From contig NC_135137.1 in assembly GCF_051014445.1 (NCBI RefSeq), positions 14,323,501 to 14,387,500 on the forward strand: 64,000 nucleotides of DNA, given 5' to 3'. Position 1 is the stretch's first letter. The number at the start of each line of letters is the position of its first letter. The position numbers and the translations under genes are program-made. Origin of the DNA: Colletes latitarsis (taxonomy: Eukaryota > Arthropoda > Insecta > Hymenoptera > Colletidae). The notes below the pieces were generated by a model, which saw only the letters and a program-made list of their open reading frames with translations, did no database searches and was not told the origin of the DNA. Positions 35,301 through 48,300 of this stretch are shown here, piece by piece.

Positions 35301-38195
35301 GTTAGGTCTAGGATTTGTACTCACCAGGCGCATACATTCGCATATTTCTCATACTTGATGGCCAGATTCTGGGCTTTTTTGGGTTTGGATCACGTAGTAA
35401 TGTGGTGCCACACTGAAACAGTCAATTAAACCCGGTTTCGATCAATATTTTAGAGGGTAACACATGTTAGGTCTAGGTTAGGTCTGAGATTTGCACTGAT
35501 CAGGCGCATACTTTCGCATATTTCTCATACTTGATGGCCAGATACTGGGCTTTTTTTGGCTTGGATCACGTAGAAATGTGGTACCACACTGAAGCAGTCG
35601 ACTAAACCTGGTCACGATCAATATTTTAGGCGATAACGCATGTTAGGTCTAGGTTAGGTCTGGGATTTGGTCTCATCAGACTCATACTTTCGCAATCTTC
35701 TCATACTTGTTGAACAGATTCTGGGCATCCACTGGTTTGGATCATATAGTAATGTGGTACCACACTGATACAGTCAATTACACCCGGTTTCGATCAATAT
35801 TTTAGAGGATAACGCATGTTAGGTCTAGGTTGGGTCTGGGATTGGCCCTCATCAGGCTCATACTTTCGCATATTTCTAATACTTGTTTGCCAGATCCTGG
35901 GCTTTTTCTGGTTTGGATCACGTAGTAATGTGGTACCACACTGTAAAAGTCGACAAAACCTGGTCACGATCAATATTTTAGAGGATAGCCTATGTTAGGT
36001 ATAGGTTAGGTCTGGGATTTGCTCTCATCAGGCTCATACCTTCGCATATTTCTCATACTTGTTGGTCAGATCCTGGGCTTTTTCCGGCTTGGATCACGTA
36101 GCAATGTGGTACCACACTGAAACAGTCGACTAAACCTGGTTACGATCAATATTTTAGAGGATAACGCATGTTAGGTATACGTTAGGTCTGGGATTTGCTC
36201 TCATCAGGCTCATACTTTCGCATATTTATCAATCTTGTTGGCCAGATCCTGGGCTTCCACTGGTTTGGATCACGAAGTAATGTGGTACCACACTGGAACA
36301 GTCGAGTAAACCTGGTCACGATCAATACTTTAGGGGATAACGCATGCTAGGTCTAGGTTAGGTCTGGGATTTGCTCTCATCAGGCTCATACTTTTGCATA
36401 TTTATCAATCTTGTTGGCCAGATTCTGGGCTTTTTTTGGTTTGGATCACGTAGTAATGCGGTACCACACCCAAACAGTCAATTAAACCCGGTTTCGATCA
36501 ATATTTTAGAGGATAACACATGTTAGGTCTAGGTTAGGTCTGGGATTTGCACTCATCAGGCTCATACTTTCGCATATTTCTCATACTTGATGGCCAGATT
36601 CTGATCTTTTTTTTGCTTTGATCTCGTAGTAATGGAGTACCACACTGAAACAGTCTATTAAACCTGGTTTCGATCAATATCTTCGAGGATAACGCATGAT
36701 AGGTCTAGGTTAGGTCTGGGATTGGCTCTCATCAGGCTCATACTTTCGCAAATTTCTCATACTTGTTGGCCAGATCCTGGGCTTTTTCTGGTTTGGATCA
36801 CGTAGTAATGTGGTACCACACTGAAACAGTCGACTAAACCTGGTCACGATCAATATTTTAGAGGATAACCCATGTTAGGTATAGGTTAGGTCTGGGATTT
36901 GCTCTCATCAGGCTCATACTTTCGCATATTTATCAATCTTGTTGGCCAGATCCTGGGCTTCCACTGGTTTGGATCACGTAGTAATGCGGTACCACACTGA
37001 AACAGTCAATTAAACCCGGTTTGGATCAATATTTTAGAGTATAACACATGTTAGGTCTAGGTTAGGTCTGGGATTTGCACCCATCAGGCTCATACTTTCG
37101 CATATTTCTCATACTTGATGGCCAGATTCTTATCTTTTTTTTGCTTTGATCTCGTAGTAATGGGGTACCACACTGAAGCAGTCGACTAAACCTGGTCACG
37201 ATCAATATTTTAGGCGATAACGCATGTTAGGTCTAGGTTAGGTCTGGGATTTGGTCTCATCAGACTGATACTTTCGCATTCTTCTCATACTTGTTGAACA
37301 GATCCTGGGCATCCACTGGTTTGGATCACATAGTAATGTGGTACCACACTGACACAGTCAATTACACCCGGTTTCGATCAATATTTTAGAGGATAACGCA
37401 TGTTAGGTCTAGGTTAGGTCTGGGATTGGCCCTCATCAGGCTCATACCTTCGCATATTTCTAATACTTGTTTGCCAGATCCTGGGCTTTATCTGGTTTGG
37501 ATCACGTAGTAATGTGGTACCACACTGTAACAGTCGACTAAACGTGGTCACGATCAATATTTTAGAGGATAACCCATGTTAGGTATAGGTTAGGTCTGGG
37601 ATTTGCTCTCCTCAGGCTCATACTTTCGCATATTTCTCAATCTCGTTGGACAGATCCTGGGCTTCCACTGGTTTGGTTCACATAGTAATGTGGTACCACA
37701 TTGACACTGTCAATTAAACCTGGTCACGATCAATATCTTAGGCGATAACGCATGTTAGGTCTAGGTTAGGTCTTGGATTTGGTCTCATCAGACTCATACT
37801 TTCGCATTCTTCTCATACTTGTTGAACAGATCCTGGGCTTCCACTGGTTTGGATCACGTAGTAATGTAGTGCCACACTGAAACAGTCGACTAAACCTGGT
37901 CCCGATCAATATTTTAGGGGATAATGCATGTTAGGTCTAGGGTAGGTCTGGGATTTCCTCTCATCAGGCTCATACTTTCGCATATTTCTCATACATGTGG
38001 GTCAGATCCTGGGCTTTTTCTGGTTTGGATCACGTAGTAATGTGGTACCACACTGAAACAGTCGACTAAACCTGGTTACGATCAATATTATAGAGGATAA
38101 CACATGTTAGGTCTAGGTTAGGTCTACGATTTGCACTCATCAGGCCCATACTTTCGCATATTTCTCAATCTTGTTGGACAGATCCTGGGCTTCCA
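32400..38195. repeat. 33-monomer unit, copy B (5,796 bp)
   Basis: This is a full tandem copy of unit A. Its left junction (32,400) and right junction (38,196) have the same sequence, as expected for a true tandem repeat. It lacks the 27,961-type patch, and carries c or t variants not in A, for example g33156 and t34514. A B-like copy should also follow the window end if the 31.6-kb duplication is complete. Confidence 0.9.
33893..33903. other. Monomer with one 11-bp subrepeat lost (copy B)
   Basis: Counterpart of 28,097-28,107, exactly 5,796 bases away. Confidence 0.85.
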
Positions 38196-38621
38196 CTGGT
38201 TTGGATCACGAAGTAATGTGGTACCACACTGTAACAGTCGACTAAACCTGGTCACGATCAATATTATAGAGGATAGCCCATGTTAGGTATAGGTTAGGTC
38301 TGGGATTTGCTCTCATCAGGCTCATACCTTCGCATATTTCTCATACTTGTTGGTCAGATCCTGGGCTCTTTCCGGTTTGGATCACGTAGCAATGTGGTAC
38401 CACACTGAAACAGTCGACTAAACCTGGTTGCGATCAATATTTTAGAGGATAACGCATGTTAGGTATAGGTTAGGTCTGGGATTTGCTCTCATCAGGCTCA
38501 TACTTTCGCATATTTATCAATCTTGTTGGCCAGATCCTGGGCTTCCACTGGTTTGGATCACGAAGTAATGTGGTACCACACTGAAACAGTCGAGTAAACC
38601 TGGTCACGATCAATATTTTAG
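38196..38621. repeat. 33-monomer unit, third partial copy
   Basis: These bases repeat 32,400-32,825 exactly as far as I can see, then diverge at a38622 and, more strongly, from 'ctcgtcagg' onward. The 33-mer series therefore ends after about 2.07 copies. Confidence 0.85.
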
Positions 38622-39975
38622 AGGATAACGCATGTTAGGTCTAGGTTAGGTCTGGGATTTGCTCTCGTCAGGCTCATACTTTTGCATATTTATCAATCTT
38701 GTTGGCCAGATTCTGGGCTTTTTTTGGTTTGGATCACGTAGTGATGCGGTACCACACTGAAACAGTCAATTAAACCCGGTTTCGATCAATATTTTAGAGG
38801 ATAACACATGTTAGGTCTAGGTGAGGTCTGGGATTTGCACTCATCAGGATCATACTTTCGCATATTTCTCATACTTGATGGCCAGATTCTTATCTTTTTT
38901 TTGCTTTGATCTCGTAGTAATGGGGTACCACACTGAAGCAGTCGACTAAACCTGGTCACGATCAATATTTTAGGCGATAACGCATGTTAGGTCTAGGTTA
39001 GGTCTGGGATTTGGTCTCATCAGACTCATACTTTCGCATTCTTCTCATACTTGTTGAACAGATCCTGGGTTTTTTCTGCTTTGGATCACTTAGTAATGTG
39101 GTACCACACTGAAACAGTCAATTAAACCTAGTCTGGTTCAACATTTCAAAGGATATCGCATGTTAAGTATGGGTTAGGTCTAGGATTAGCCCTCAATAGG
39201 CTCATACCTTCGCATATTCCTCATACTTGATGGCCAGATCCTGGGCTCTTTCCGGTTTGGATCACGTAGCAATGTGGTACCACACTGAAACAGTCGACTA
39301 AACCTGGTTGCAATCAATATTTTAGAGGATAACGCATGTTAGGTATAGGTTAGGTCTGGGATTTGCTCTCATCAGGCTCATACTTTCGCAAATTTATCAA
39401 TCTTGTTGGCCAGATCCTGGGCTTCCACTGGTTTGGATCACATAGTAATGTGGTACCACATTGACACAGTCAATTAAACCTGGTTTCGATCAATATTTTA
39501 GGGGATAACACATGTTAGGTCTAGGTTAGGTCTGGGATTTGCACACATCAGGCTCATACTTTCGCATATTTCTCATACTTGATGGCCAGATTCTGGGCTT
39601 GTTTTAGCTTAGATCACGTAGTAATGTGGTACCACACTGAAACAGTCGATTAAACCTGGTTTCGATCAATATTTTAGAGGATAACGCATGTTAGGTCTGG
39701 GTTAGGTCTGGGATTTGCCCTCTTCAGTCTCATACTTTCGCATTCTTCACATACTTCTTGAACAGATCCTGGGTTTTTTCTGGTTTGGATCACATAGTAA
39801 TGTCGTACCACACTGAAACAGTCGACTAAACCTGGTCTCGATCAATGTTTTAGGGGATAGCGCATGTTAGGTCTAGGTTAGGTCTGGGATTTGCTCTCAT
39901 CAGGCTCATACTTTCGCATATTTCTCATACTTGATGGCCAAATTCTGGGCTTTTTCTGGTTTGGATTACGTAGTA
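38622..39975. repeat. Right-hand block: start of the 19-monomer-offset repeat
   Basis: 38,758-39,243 matches 42,092-42,577 at an offset of 3,334 (19 monomers minus 10), with the rare 'gattcttatc' E-type variant and 'cctcatacttgatggccag'. The following 39,244-39,975 has no counterpart there; the second copy skips exactly four monomers (704 bases). The unmatched part resembles the 29.0-29.3 kb run, with 'gggcttgttttagcttag' and 'cctcttcagtctcat'. Confidence 0.75.
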
Positions 39976-41920
39976 ATGTGGTACCACACTGAAACAGTCA
40001 ATTAAATCTGGTTTCGATCAATATTTTAGAGGATAACACATGTTAGGTCTAGGTTAGGTCTGGGATTTGCACTCATCAGGATCCTACTTTCGCATATTTC
40101 TCATACTTGATGGCCAGATTCTGGGCTTTCTCCGGTATGGGTCACGTAGTAATGTGGTGCCACACTGAAACAGTCAATTAAGCCTAGTCTGGTTCAGCAT
40201 TTCAAAGGATAACGCGTGTTAGGTATAGGTTAGGTCTGGGATTTGCTCTCATCAGGCTCATACTTTCGCATATTTATCAATCTTGTTGGCCAGATCCTGG
40301 GCTTCCACTGGTTTGGATCAGGTAGTAATGTGGTACCACACTGAAACAGTGAATTAAGCCTGGTTTCGATCAATATTTTAGTGGATATCACATGTTAGGT
40401 CTAGGTTATGTCTGGGATTTGCACTCATCAGGATCATACTTTCGCATATTTCTCATACTTGATGGCCAGATCCTGGGCTTCCACTGGTTTGGATCACGTA
40501 GTAATGGGGTGCCACACTGAATCAGTCAATTAAACCTAGTCTGGGTCAACATTTCAAAGGATATCGCATGTTAAGTATGGGTTAGATCTAGGATTTGCCC
40601 TCAATAGGCTCATACTTTCGCATATATCTCATACTTGATGGCCAGATTCTGGGCTTTTTTTGGCTTGGATCACGTAGTAATATGGTACCACACTGAAACA
40701 GTCGACTAAACCTGGTCTCGATCAATATTTCAGAGGATAACGCATGTTATGTCTAGGTTAGGCCTGGGATTTGCGCTCATCAGACTCATACTTTCGCATT
40801 CTTCTCATACTTGTTGAACAGATCCTGGGTTTTTTCTGCATTGGATCACTTAGTAATGTGGTACCACACTGAAACAGTCAATTAAACCTAGTCTGGGTCA
40901 ACATTTCAATGGATATCGCATGTTAAGTATGGGTTAGGTCTAGGATTAGCCCTCAATAGGCTCATACTTTCGCATATTACTCATACTTGATGGCCAGATT
41001 CTGGGCTTTTTCCGGCATGGGTCACGTGGTAATGTGGTAGCACACTGAAACAGTTTGACTAAACCTGGTTACGATCAATATTTTAGAGGATAACGCATGT
41101 TAGGTATAGGTTAGGTCTGGGATTTGCTCTCATCAGGCTCATACCTTCGCATATTTATCAATCTAGTTGGACAGATCCTGGGCTTCCACTGGTTTGGATC
41201 ACATAGTAATGTGGTACCACATTGACACAGTCAATTAAACCTGGTTTCGATCAATATTTTAGAGGATAACACATGTTAGGTCTAGGTTAGGACTGGGATT
41301 TGCACTCACCAGGCTCATACATTCGCATATTTCTCATACTTGATAGCCAGATTCCGGGCTTTTTTTGGTTTGGATCACGTAGTAATCTGAAACAGTCAAT
41401 TAAACCCGGTTTCGATCAATATTTTAGAGGATAACACATGTTAGGTCTAGGTTAGGTCTGGGATTTGCACTCATCAGGATCATACTTTCGCATATTTCTC
41501 ATACTTGATGGCCAGATTCTGGGCTTTCTCCGGTATGGGTCACGTAGTAATGTGGTACCACACTGAAACAGTCAATTAAGCCTAGTCTGGTTCAACATTT
41601 CAAAGGATAACGCATGTTATGTCTAGGTTAGGCCTGGGATTTGCCCTCATCAGACTCATACTTTCGCATTCTTCTCATACTTGTTGAACAGATCCTGGTT
41701 TTTTTCTGCATTGGATCACTTAGTAATGTGGTACCACACTGAAACAGTCAATTAAACCTAGTCTGGGACAACATTTCAATGGATATCGCATGTTAAGTAT
41801 GGGTTAGGTCTAGGATTAGCCCTCAATAGGCTCATACTTTCGCATATTTCTCATACTTGATGGCCAGATTCTGGGCTTTTTCCGGCATGGGACACGTGGT
41901 AATGTGGTACCACACTGAAC
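39976..41920. repeat. 15-monomer-offset duplication, copy 1
   Basis: It matches 42,606-44,560 at an offset of 2,630. After a one-base insertion near 41,055 ('cagtttgact') and the 11-bp palindrome deletion at 41,386 the offset becomes 2,640, exactly 15 monomers. Shared rare marks are 'ggatcctactttcgc', 'gcgtgttaggtatagg', 'ttaggtctaggttatg' and 'tggtagcacactg'. Confidence 0.8.
41381..41392. other. Monomer lacking the GGTACC palindrome (11-bp deletion)
   Basis: Here 'agtaat' joins directly to 'ctgaaacag'. The 11 bases GTGGTACCACA, almost the whole palindrome, are missing. The partner monomer in the local duplication (44,011 onward) is intact, so the loss came after that duplication. It is the only complete loss of the palindrome I found in the window. 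Confidence 0.85.
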
Positions 41921-42605
41921 CAGTCAATTAAGCCTAGTCTGGTTCAACATTTCAAAGGATAACGCATGTTAGGTATAGGTTAGGTCTGGGATTTGCTCTC
42001 ATCAGGCTCATACTTTCGCATATTTATCAATCTTGTTGGCCAGATCCTGGGCATCCACTGGTTTGGATCACATAGTAATGTGGTACCACACTGAAACAGT
42101 CAATTAAACCCGGTTTCGATCAATATTTTAGAGGATAACACATGTTAGGTCTAGGTTAGGTCTGGGATTTGCACTCATCAGGCTCATACTTTCGCATATT
42201 TCTCATACTTGATGGCCAGATTCTTATCTTTTTTTTGCTTTGATCTCGTAGTAATGGGGTACCACACTGAAGCAGTCGACTAAACCTGGTCACGATCAAT
42301 ATTTTAGGCGATAACGCATGTTAGGTCTAGGTTAGGTCTGGGATTTGGTCTCATCAGACTCATACTTTCGCATTCTTCTCAAACTTGTTGAACAGATCCT
42401 GGGTTTTTTCTGCTTTGGATCACTTAGTAATGTGGTACCACACTGAAACAGTCAATTCAACCTAGTCTGGTTCAACATTTCAAAGGATATCGCATGTTAA
42501 GTATGGGTTAGGTCTAGGATTAGCCCTCAATAGGCTCATACCTTCGCATATTCCTCATACTTGATGGCCAGATCCTGGGCTCTTTCCGGTATGGGTCACG
42601 TAGTA

Positions 42606-44560
42606 ATGTGGTACCACACTGAAACAGTCAATTAAATCTGGTTTCGATCAATATTTTAGAGGATAACACATGTTAGGTCTAGGTTAGGTCTGGGATTTGC
42701 ACTCATCGGGATCCTACTTTCGCATATTTCTCATACTTGATGGCCAGATTCTGGGCTTTCTCCGGTATGGGTCACGTAGTAATGTGGTACCACACTGAAA
42801 CAGTCAATTAAGCCTAGTCTGGTTCAGCATTTCAAAGGATAACGCGTGTTAGGTATAGGTTAGGTCTGGGATTTGCTCTCATCAGGCTCATACTTTCGCA
42901 TATTTATCAATCTTGTTGGCCAGATCCTGGGCTTCCACTGGTTTGGATCAGGTAGTAATGTGGTACCACACTGAAACGGTGAATTAAGCCTGGTTTCGAT
43001 CAATATTTTAGTGGATAACGCATGTTAGGTCTAGGTTATGTCTGGGATTTGCACTCATCAGGATCATACTTTCGCATATTTCTCATACTTGATGGCCAGA
43101 TTCTGGGCTTTCTCCGGTATGGGTCACGTAGTAATGTGGTACCACACTGAAACAGTCAATTAAGCCTAGTCTGGTTCAACATTTCAAAGGATAACGCATG
43201 TTAGGTATAGGTTAGGTCTGGGATTTGCACTCATCAGGATCATACTTTCGCATATTTCTCATACTTGATGGCCAGATTCTGGGCTTTCTCCGGTATGGGT
43301 CACGTAGTAATATGGTACGACACTGAAACAGTCGACTAAACCTGGTCTCGATCAATATTTCAGAGGATAACGCATCTCATGTCTAGGTTAGGCCTGGGAT
43401 TTGCCCTCATCAGACTCATCATTTCGCATTCTTCTCATACTTGTTGAACAGATCCTGGGTTTTTTCTGCAATGGATCACTTAGTAATGTGGTACCACACT
43501 GAAACAGTCAATTAAACCTAGTCTGGGTCAACATTTCAATGGATATCGCATGTTAAGTATGGGTTAGGTCTAGGATTAGCCCTCAATAGGCTCATACTTT
43601 CGCATATTACTCATACTTGATGGCCAGATTCTGGGCTTTTTCCGGCATGGGTCACGTGGTAATGTGGTAGCACACTGAAACAGTCGACTAAACCTGGTTA
43701 CGATCAATATTTTAGAGGATAACGCATGTTAGGTATAGGTTAGGTCTGGGATTTGCTCTCATCAGGCTCATACTTTTGCATATTTATCAATCTTGTTGGA
43801 CAGATCCTGGGCTTCCACTGGTTTGGATCACATAGTAATGTGGTACCACATTGACACAGTCAATTAAACCTGGTTTCGATCAATATTTTAGAGGATAACA
43901 CATGTTAGGTCTAGGTTAGGACTGGGATTTGCACTCACCAGCCTCATACATTCGCATATTTCTCATACTTGATGGCCAGATTCCGGGCTTTTTTTGGTTT
44001 GGATCACGTAGTAATGTGGTACCACACTGAAACAGTCAATTAAACCCGGTTTCGATCAATATTTTAGAGGATAACACATGTTAGGTCTAGGTTAGGTCTG
44101 GGATTTGCACTCATCAGGATCATACTTTCGCATATTTCTCATACTTGATGGCCAGATTCTGGGCTTTCTCCGGTATGGCTCACGTAGTAATGTGGTACCA
44201 CACTGAAACAGTCAATTAAGCCTAGTCTGGTTCAACATTTCAAAGGATAACGCATGTTATGTCTAGGTTAGGCCTGGGATTTGCCCTCATCAGACTCATA
44301 CTTTCGCATTCTTCTCATACTTGTTGAACAGATCCTGGTTTTTTTCTGTATTGGATCACTTAGTAATGTGGTACCACACTGAAACAGTCAATTAAACCTA
44401 GTCTGGGTCAACATTTCAATGGATATCGCATGTTAAGTATGGGTTAGGTCTAGGATTAGCCCTCAATAGGCTCATACTTTCGCATATTTCTCATACTTGA
44501 TGGCCAGATTCTAGGCTTTTTCCGGCATGGGTCACGTGGTAATGTGGTACCACACTGAAA
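42606..44560. repeat. 15-monomer-offset duplication, copy 2
   Basis: Partner of 39,976-41,920. It keeps the palindrome that copy 1 lost. Around 43,051-43,300 two adjacent monomers share 'caggatcatac' and 'ctttctccggtatgggtc', probably a local one-monomer duplication. Near 43,376 it has a private 'cgcatctcatgtc' in place of 'cgcatgttatgtc'. Confidence 0.8.
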
Positions 44561-45319
44561 CAGTCGACTAAACCTGGTTACGATCAATATTTTAGAGGAT
44601 AACGCATGTTAGGTATAGGTTAGGCCTGGGATTTGCTCTCATCAGGCACATACTTTCGCATATTTATCAATCTTGTTGGCCAGATCCTGGGCTTCCACTG
44701 GTTTGGATCACGTAGTAATGTGGTACCACACTGAAACAGTCAATTAAACCTAGTCTGGGTCAACATTTCAATGGATATCGCATGTTAAGTATGGGTTAGG
44801 TCTAGGATTAGCCCTCAATAGGCTCATACTTTCGCATATTACTCATACTTGATGGCCAGATTCTGGGCTTTTTCCGGCATGGGTCACGTGGTAATGTGGT
44901 ACCACACTGAAACAGTCGACTAAACCTGGTCTCGATCAATATTTCAGAGGATAACGCATGTTATGTCTTGGTTAGGCCTGGGATTTGCCCTCATCAGACT
45001 CACACTTTCGCATTCTTCTCATACTTGTTGAACAGATCCCGGGTTTTTTCTGCTTTGGATCACTTAGTAATGTGGTACCACACTGAAACAGTCAATTAAA
45101 CCTAGTCTGGGTCAACATTTCAAAGGATATCGCATGTTAAGTATGGGTTAGGTCTAGGATTAGCCCTCAATAGGCTCATACTTTCGCATATTTCTCATAC
45201 TTGATGGCCAGATTCTGGGCTTTTTCCGGCATGGGACACGTGGTAATGTGGTACCACACTGAACCAGTCAATTAAGCCTAGTCTGGTTCAACATTTCAAA
45301 GGATAACGCATGTTAGGTA
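44561..45319. repeat. Last monomers before the 31.6-kb junction
   Basis: Satellite only: B, C and D type monomers. The final 'gggacacgtgg' to 'aagcctagtctggttc' run (45,231-45,290) repeats 41,889-41,946. The junction to the second large copy at 45,320 is in perfect register. Confidence 0.65.
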
Positions 45320-48300
45320 TAGGTTAGGTCTGGGATTTCCTCTCATCAGGCTCATACTTTCGCATATTTCTCATACTTGTTGGTCAGATCCTGGGCTTTT
45401 TCTGGTTTGGATCACGTAGTAATGTGGTACCACACTGAAACAGTCGACTAAACCTGGTTACGATCAATATTTTAGAGGATAACGCATGTTAGGTATAGGT
45501 TAGGTCTGGGATTTGCTCTCATCAGGCTCATACTTTCGCATATTTATCAATCTTGTTGGCTAGATCCTGGGCTTCCACTGGTTTGGATCACGTAGTAATG
45601 TGGTACCACACTGAAACTGTCGAGTAAACCTGGTCACGATCAATATTTTAGGGGATAACGCATGTTAGGCCTAGGTTAGGTCTGGGATATGCTCTCATCA
45701 GGCTCATAATTTTGCATATTTATCAATCTTGTTGGCCAGATTCTGGGCTTTCTTTGGTTTGGATCACGTAGTAATGCGGTGCCACATTGAAACAGTCCAT
45801 TAAACCTGGTTTCGATCAATATTTTGGAGGATAGCACATGTTAGGTCTAGGTTAGGACTGGGATTTGCACTCATCAGGCTCATACATTTGCATATTTCTC
45901 ATACTTGATGGCCAGATTCTGGGCTTTTTTTGGTTTGGATCACGTAGTAATATGGTACCACACTGAAACAGTCAATTAAACCCGGTTTCGATCAATATTT
46001 TAGAGGATAACACATGTTAGGTCTAGGTTAGGTCTGGGATTTGCCCTCATCAGACTCATACTTTCGCATTCTTCTCATACTTGTTGAACAGATCCTGGGT
46101 TTTTTCTGCTTTGGATCACTTAGTAATGTGGTACCACACTGAAACAGTCAATTAAACCTAGTCTGGGTCAACATTTCAGAGGATATCGCATGTTAAGTAT
46201 GGGTCAGGTCTAGGATTTGCCCTCAATAGGCTCATACTTTCGCATATTTCTCATACTTGATGGCCAGATTCTGGGCTTTTTCCGGCATGGGTCACGTGGT
46301 AATGTGGTACCACACTGAAACAGTCAATTAAGCCTAGACTGGTTCAACGATTCAAAGGATAACGCATGTTAGGTCTAGGTTAGGTCTGGGATTCGCTCTC
46401 ATCAGGCTCATACCGTCGCATATTTCTCATACTTGTTGGTCAGATCCTGGGCTTTCGCCGGTATGGGTCACGTAGTAATGTGGTACCACACTGAAACAGT
46501 CGACTAAACCTGGTCACGACCAATATTTTTGAGGATAACGCATGTTAGGTATAGGTTAGGACTGGGATTTGCTCTCATCAGGCTCATACTATCGCATATT
46601 TATTAATCTTGTTGGCCAGATCCTGGGCTTCCACTGGTTTGGATCACATAGTAATGTGGTACCACATTGACACAGTCAATTAAACCTGGTTTCAATCAAT
46701 ATTTTAGAGGATAACAAATGTTAGGTCTAGGTTAGGTCTGGGATTAGCACTCATCAGGATCATACTCTCGCATGTTTCTCATACTTGATGGCCAGATTCT
46801 GGGCTTTCGCCGGTATGGGTCACGTAGTAATGTGGTACCACACTGAAACAGTTGACTAAACCTGGTCTCGATCAATATTTCAGAGGATAACGCATATTAT
46901 GGCTAGGTTAGGCCTGGGATTTGCCCTCATCAGACTCATACTTTCGCATGCTTCTCATACTTGCTGAACAGATCCTGCGTTTTCTCTGCTTTGGATCACT
47001 TAGTAATGTGGTACCACACTGAAACAGTCAATTAAACCTAGTCTGGGTCAACATTTCAAAGGATATCGCATGTTAAGTATGGGTCAGGTCTAGGATTTGC
47101 CCTCAATAGGCCCATACTTTCGCATATTTCTCATACTTGATGGCCAGATTCTGGGCTTTTTCCGGCATGGGTCACGTGGTAATGTGGTACCACACTGAAA
47201 CAGTCAATTAAGCCTAGACTGGTTCAACGATTCAAAGGATAACGCATGTTAGGTCTAGGTTAGGTCTGAGATTAGCACCCATCAGGATCATACTCTCGCA
47301 TGTTTCTCATACTTGATGGCCAGATTCTGGGCTTTTTCCGGCATGGGTCACGTGGTAATGTGGTACCACATTGAAACAGTCGACTAAACCTGGTCTCGAT
47401 CAATATTTCAGAGGATAACGCATGTTAGGCCTAGGTTAGGTCTGGGATTTGCTCTCATCAGGCTCATAATTTTGCATATTTATCAATCTTGTTGGCCAGA
47501 TTCTGGGCTTTTTTTGGTTTGGATCACGTAGTAATGCGGTACCACATTGAAACAGTCCATTAAACCTGGTTTCGATCAATATTTTGGAGGATAGCACATG
47601 TTAGGTCTAGGTTAGGACTGGGATTTGCACTCATCAGGCTCATACATTTGCATATTTCTCATACTTGATGGCCAGATTCTGGGCTTTTTTTTGGCTTAGA
47701 TCACGTTGTAATGTGGTACCACACTGAAACAGTCCATTAAACCTGGTTTCGATCAATATTTTGGAGGATAGCACATGTTAGGTCTAGGTTAGGTCTGGGA
47801 TTTGCTCTCATCAGGCTCATACTATCGCATATTTATTAATCTTGTTGGCCAGATCCTGGGCTTCCACTGGTTTGGATCACATAGTAATGTGGTACCACAT
47901 TGACACAGTCAATTAAACCTGGTTTCAATCAATATTTTAGAGGATAACAAATGTTAGGTCTAGGTTAGGTCTAGGATTTGCCCTCATCAGGCTCATACTT
48001 TCGCATATTTCTCAAACTTGATGGCCAGATTCTGGGCTTTTCCCCGTTTCGATCACATGGTAATGTGGTACCACACTGAAACAGTCGACTAAATCTGGTC
48101 TCGATCAATATTTTAGGGGATAACGCATGTAAGGTCTAGGTTAGGTATGGGATTTGCTCTCATCAGGCTCATACTTTCGCGTATTTCTCATACTTGATGG
48201 CCAGATTCTGGGCTTTTTCCGGTTTGGATCACGTAGTAATGTGGTACCACACTGAAGCAGTCGACTAAACCTGGTCTCGATCAATATTTCAGAGGATAAG

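Larger units (their letters stand above)
13695..45319. repeat. 31,625-bp tandem duplication, copy 1 (180 monomers)
   Basis: Every variant from 13,695 onward recurs 31,625 bases later, beginning at 45,320. The last mismatch before the identity starts is c13694 against a45319. The unit is 180 monomers minus 55 bases. The deficit is explained by four 11-bp subrepeat deletions, one 11-bp palindrome deletion, three single-base losses and three single-base gains. By eye I found differences from copy 2 at 14936, 18740, 23517 and 25173 and in a seven-base-difference patch at 27,961-27,984. This is far fewer than between neighbouring monomers, so the duplication is recent, or an assembly artefact. Confidence 0.9.

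Noticed and set aside
13695..45319. Alternative reading of the large repeat as a segmental duplication carrying genes
   Set aside because: Every part of the 31.6-kb unit is satellite. No non-satellite sequence was carried with it.
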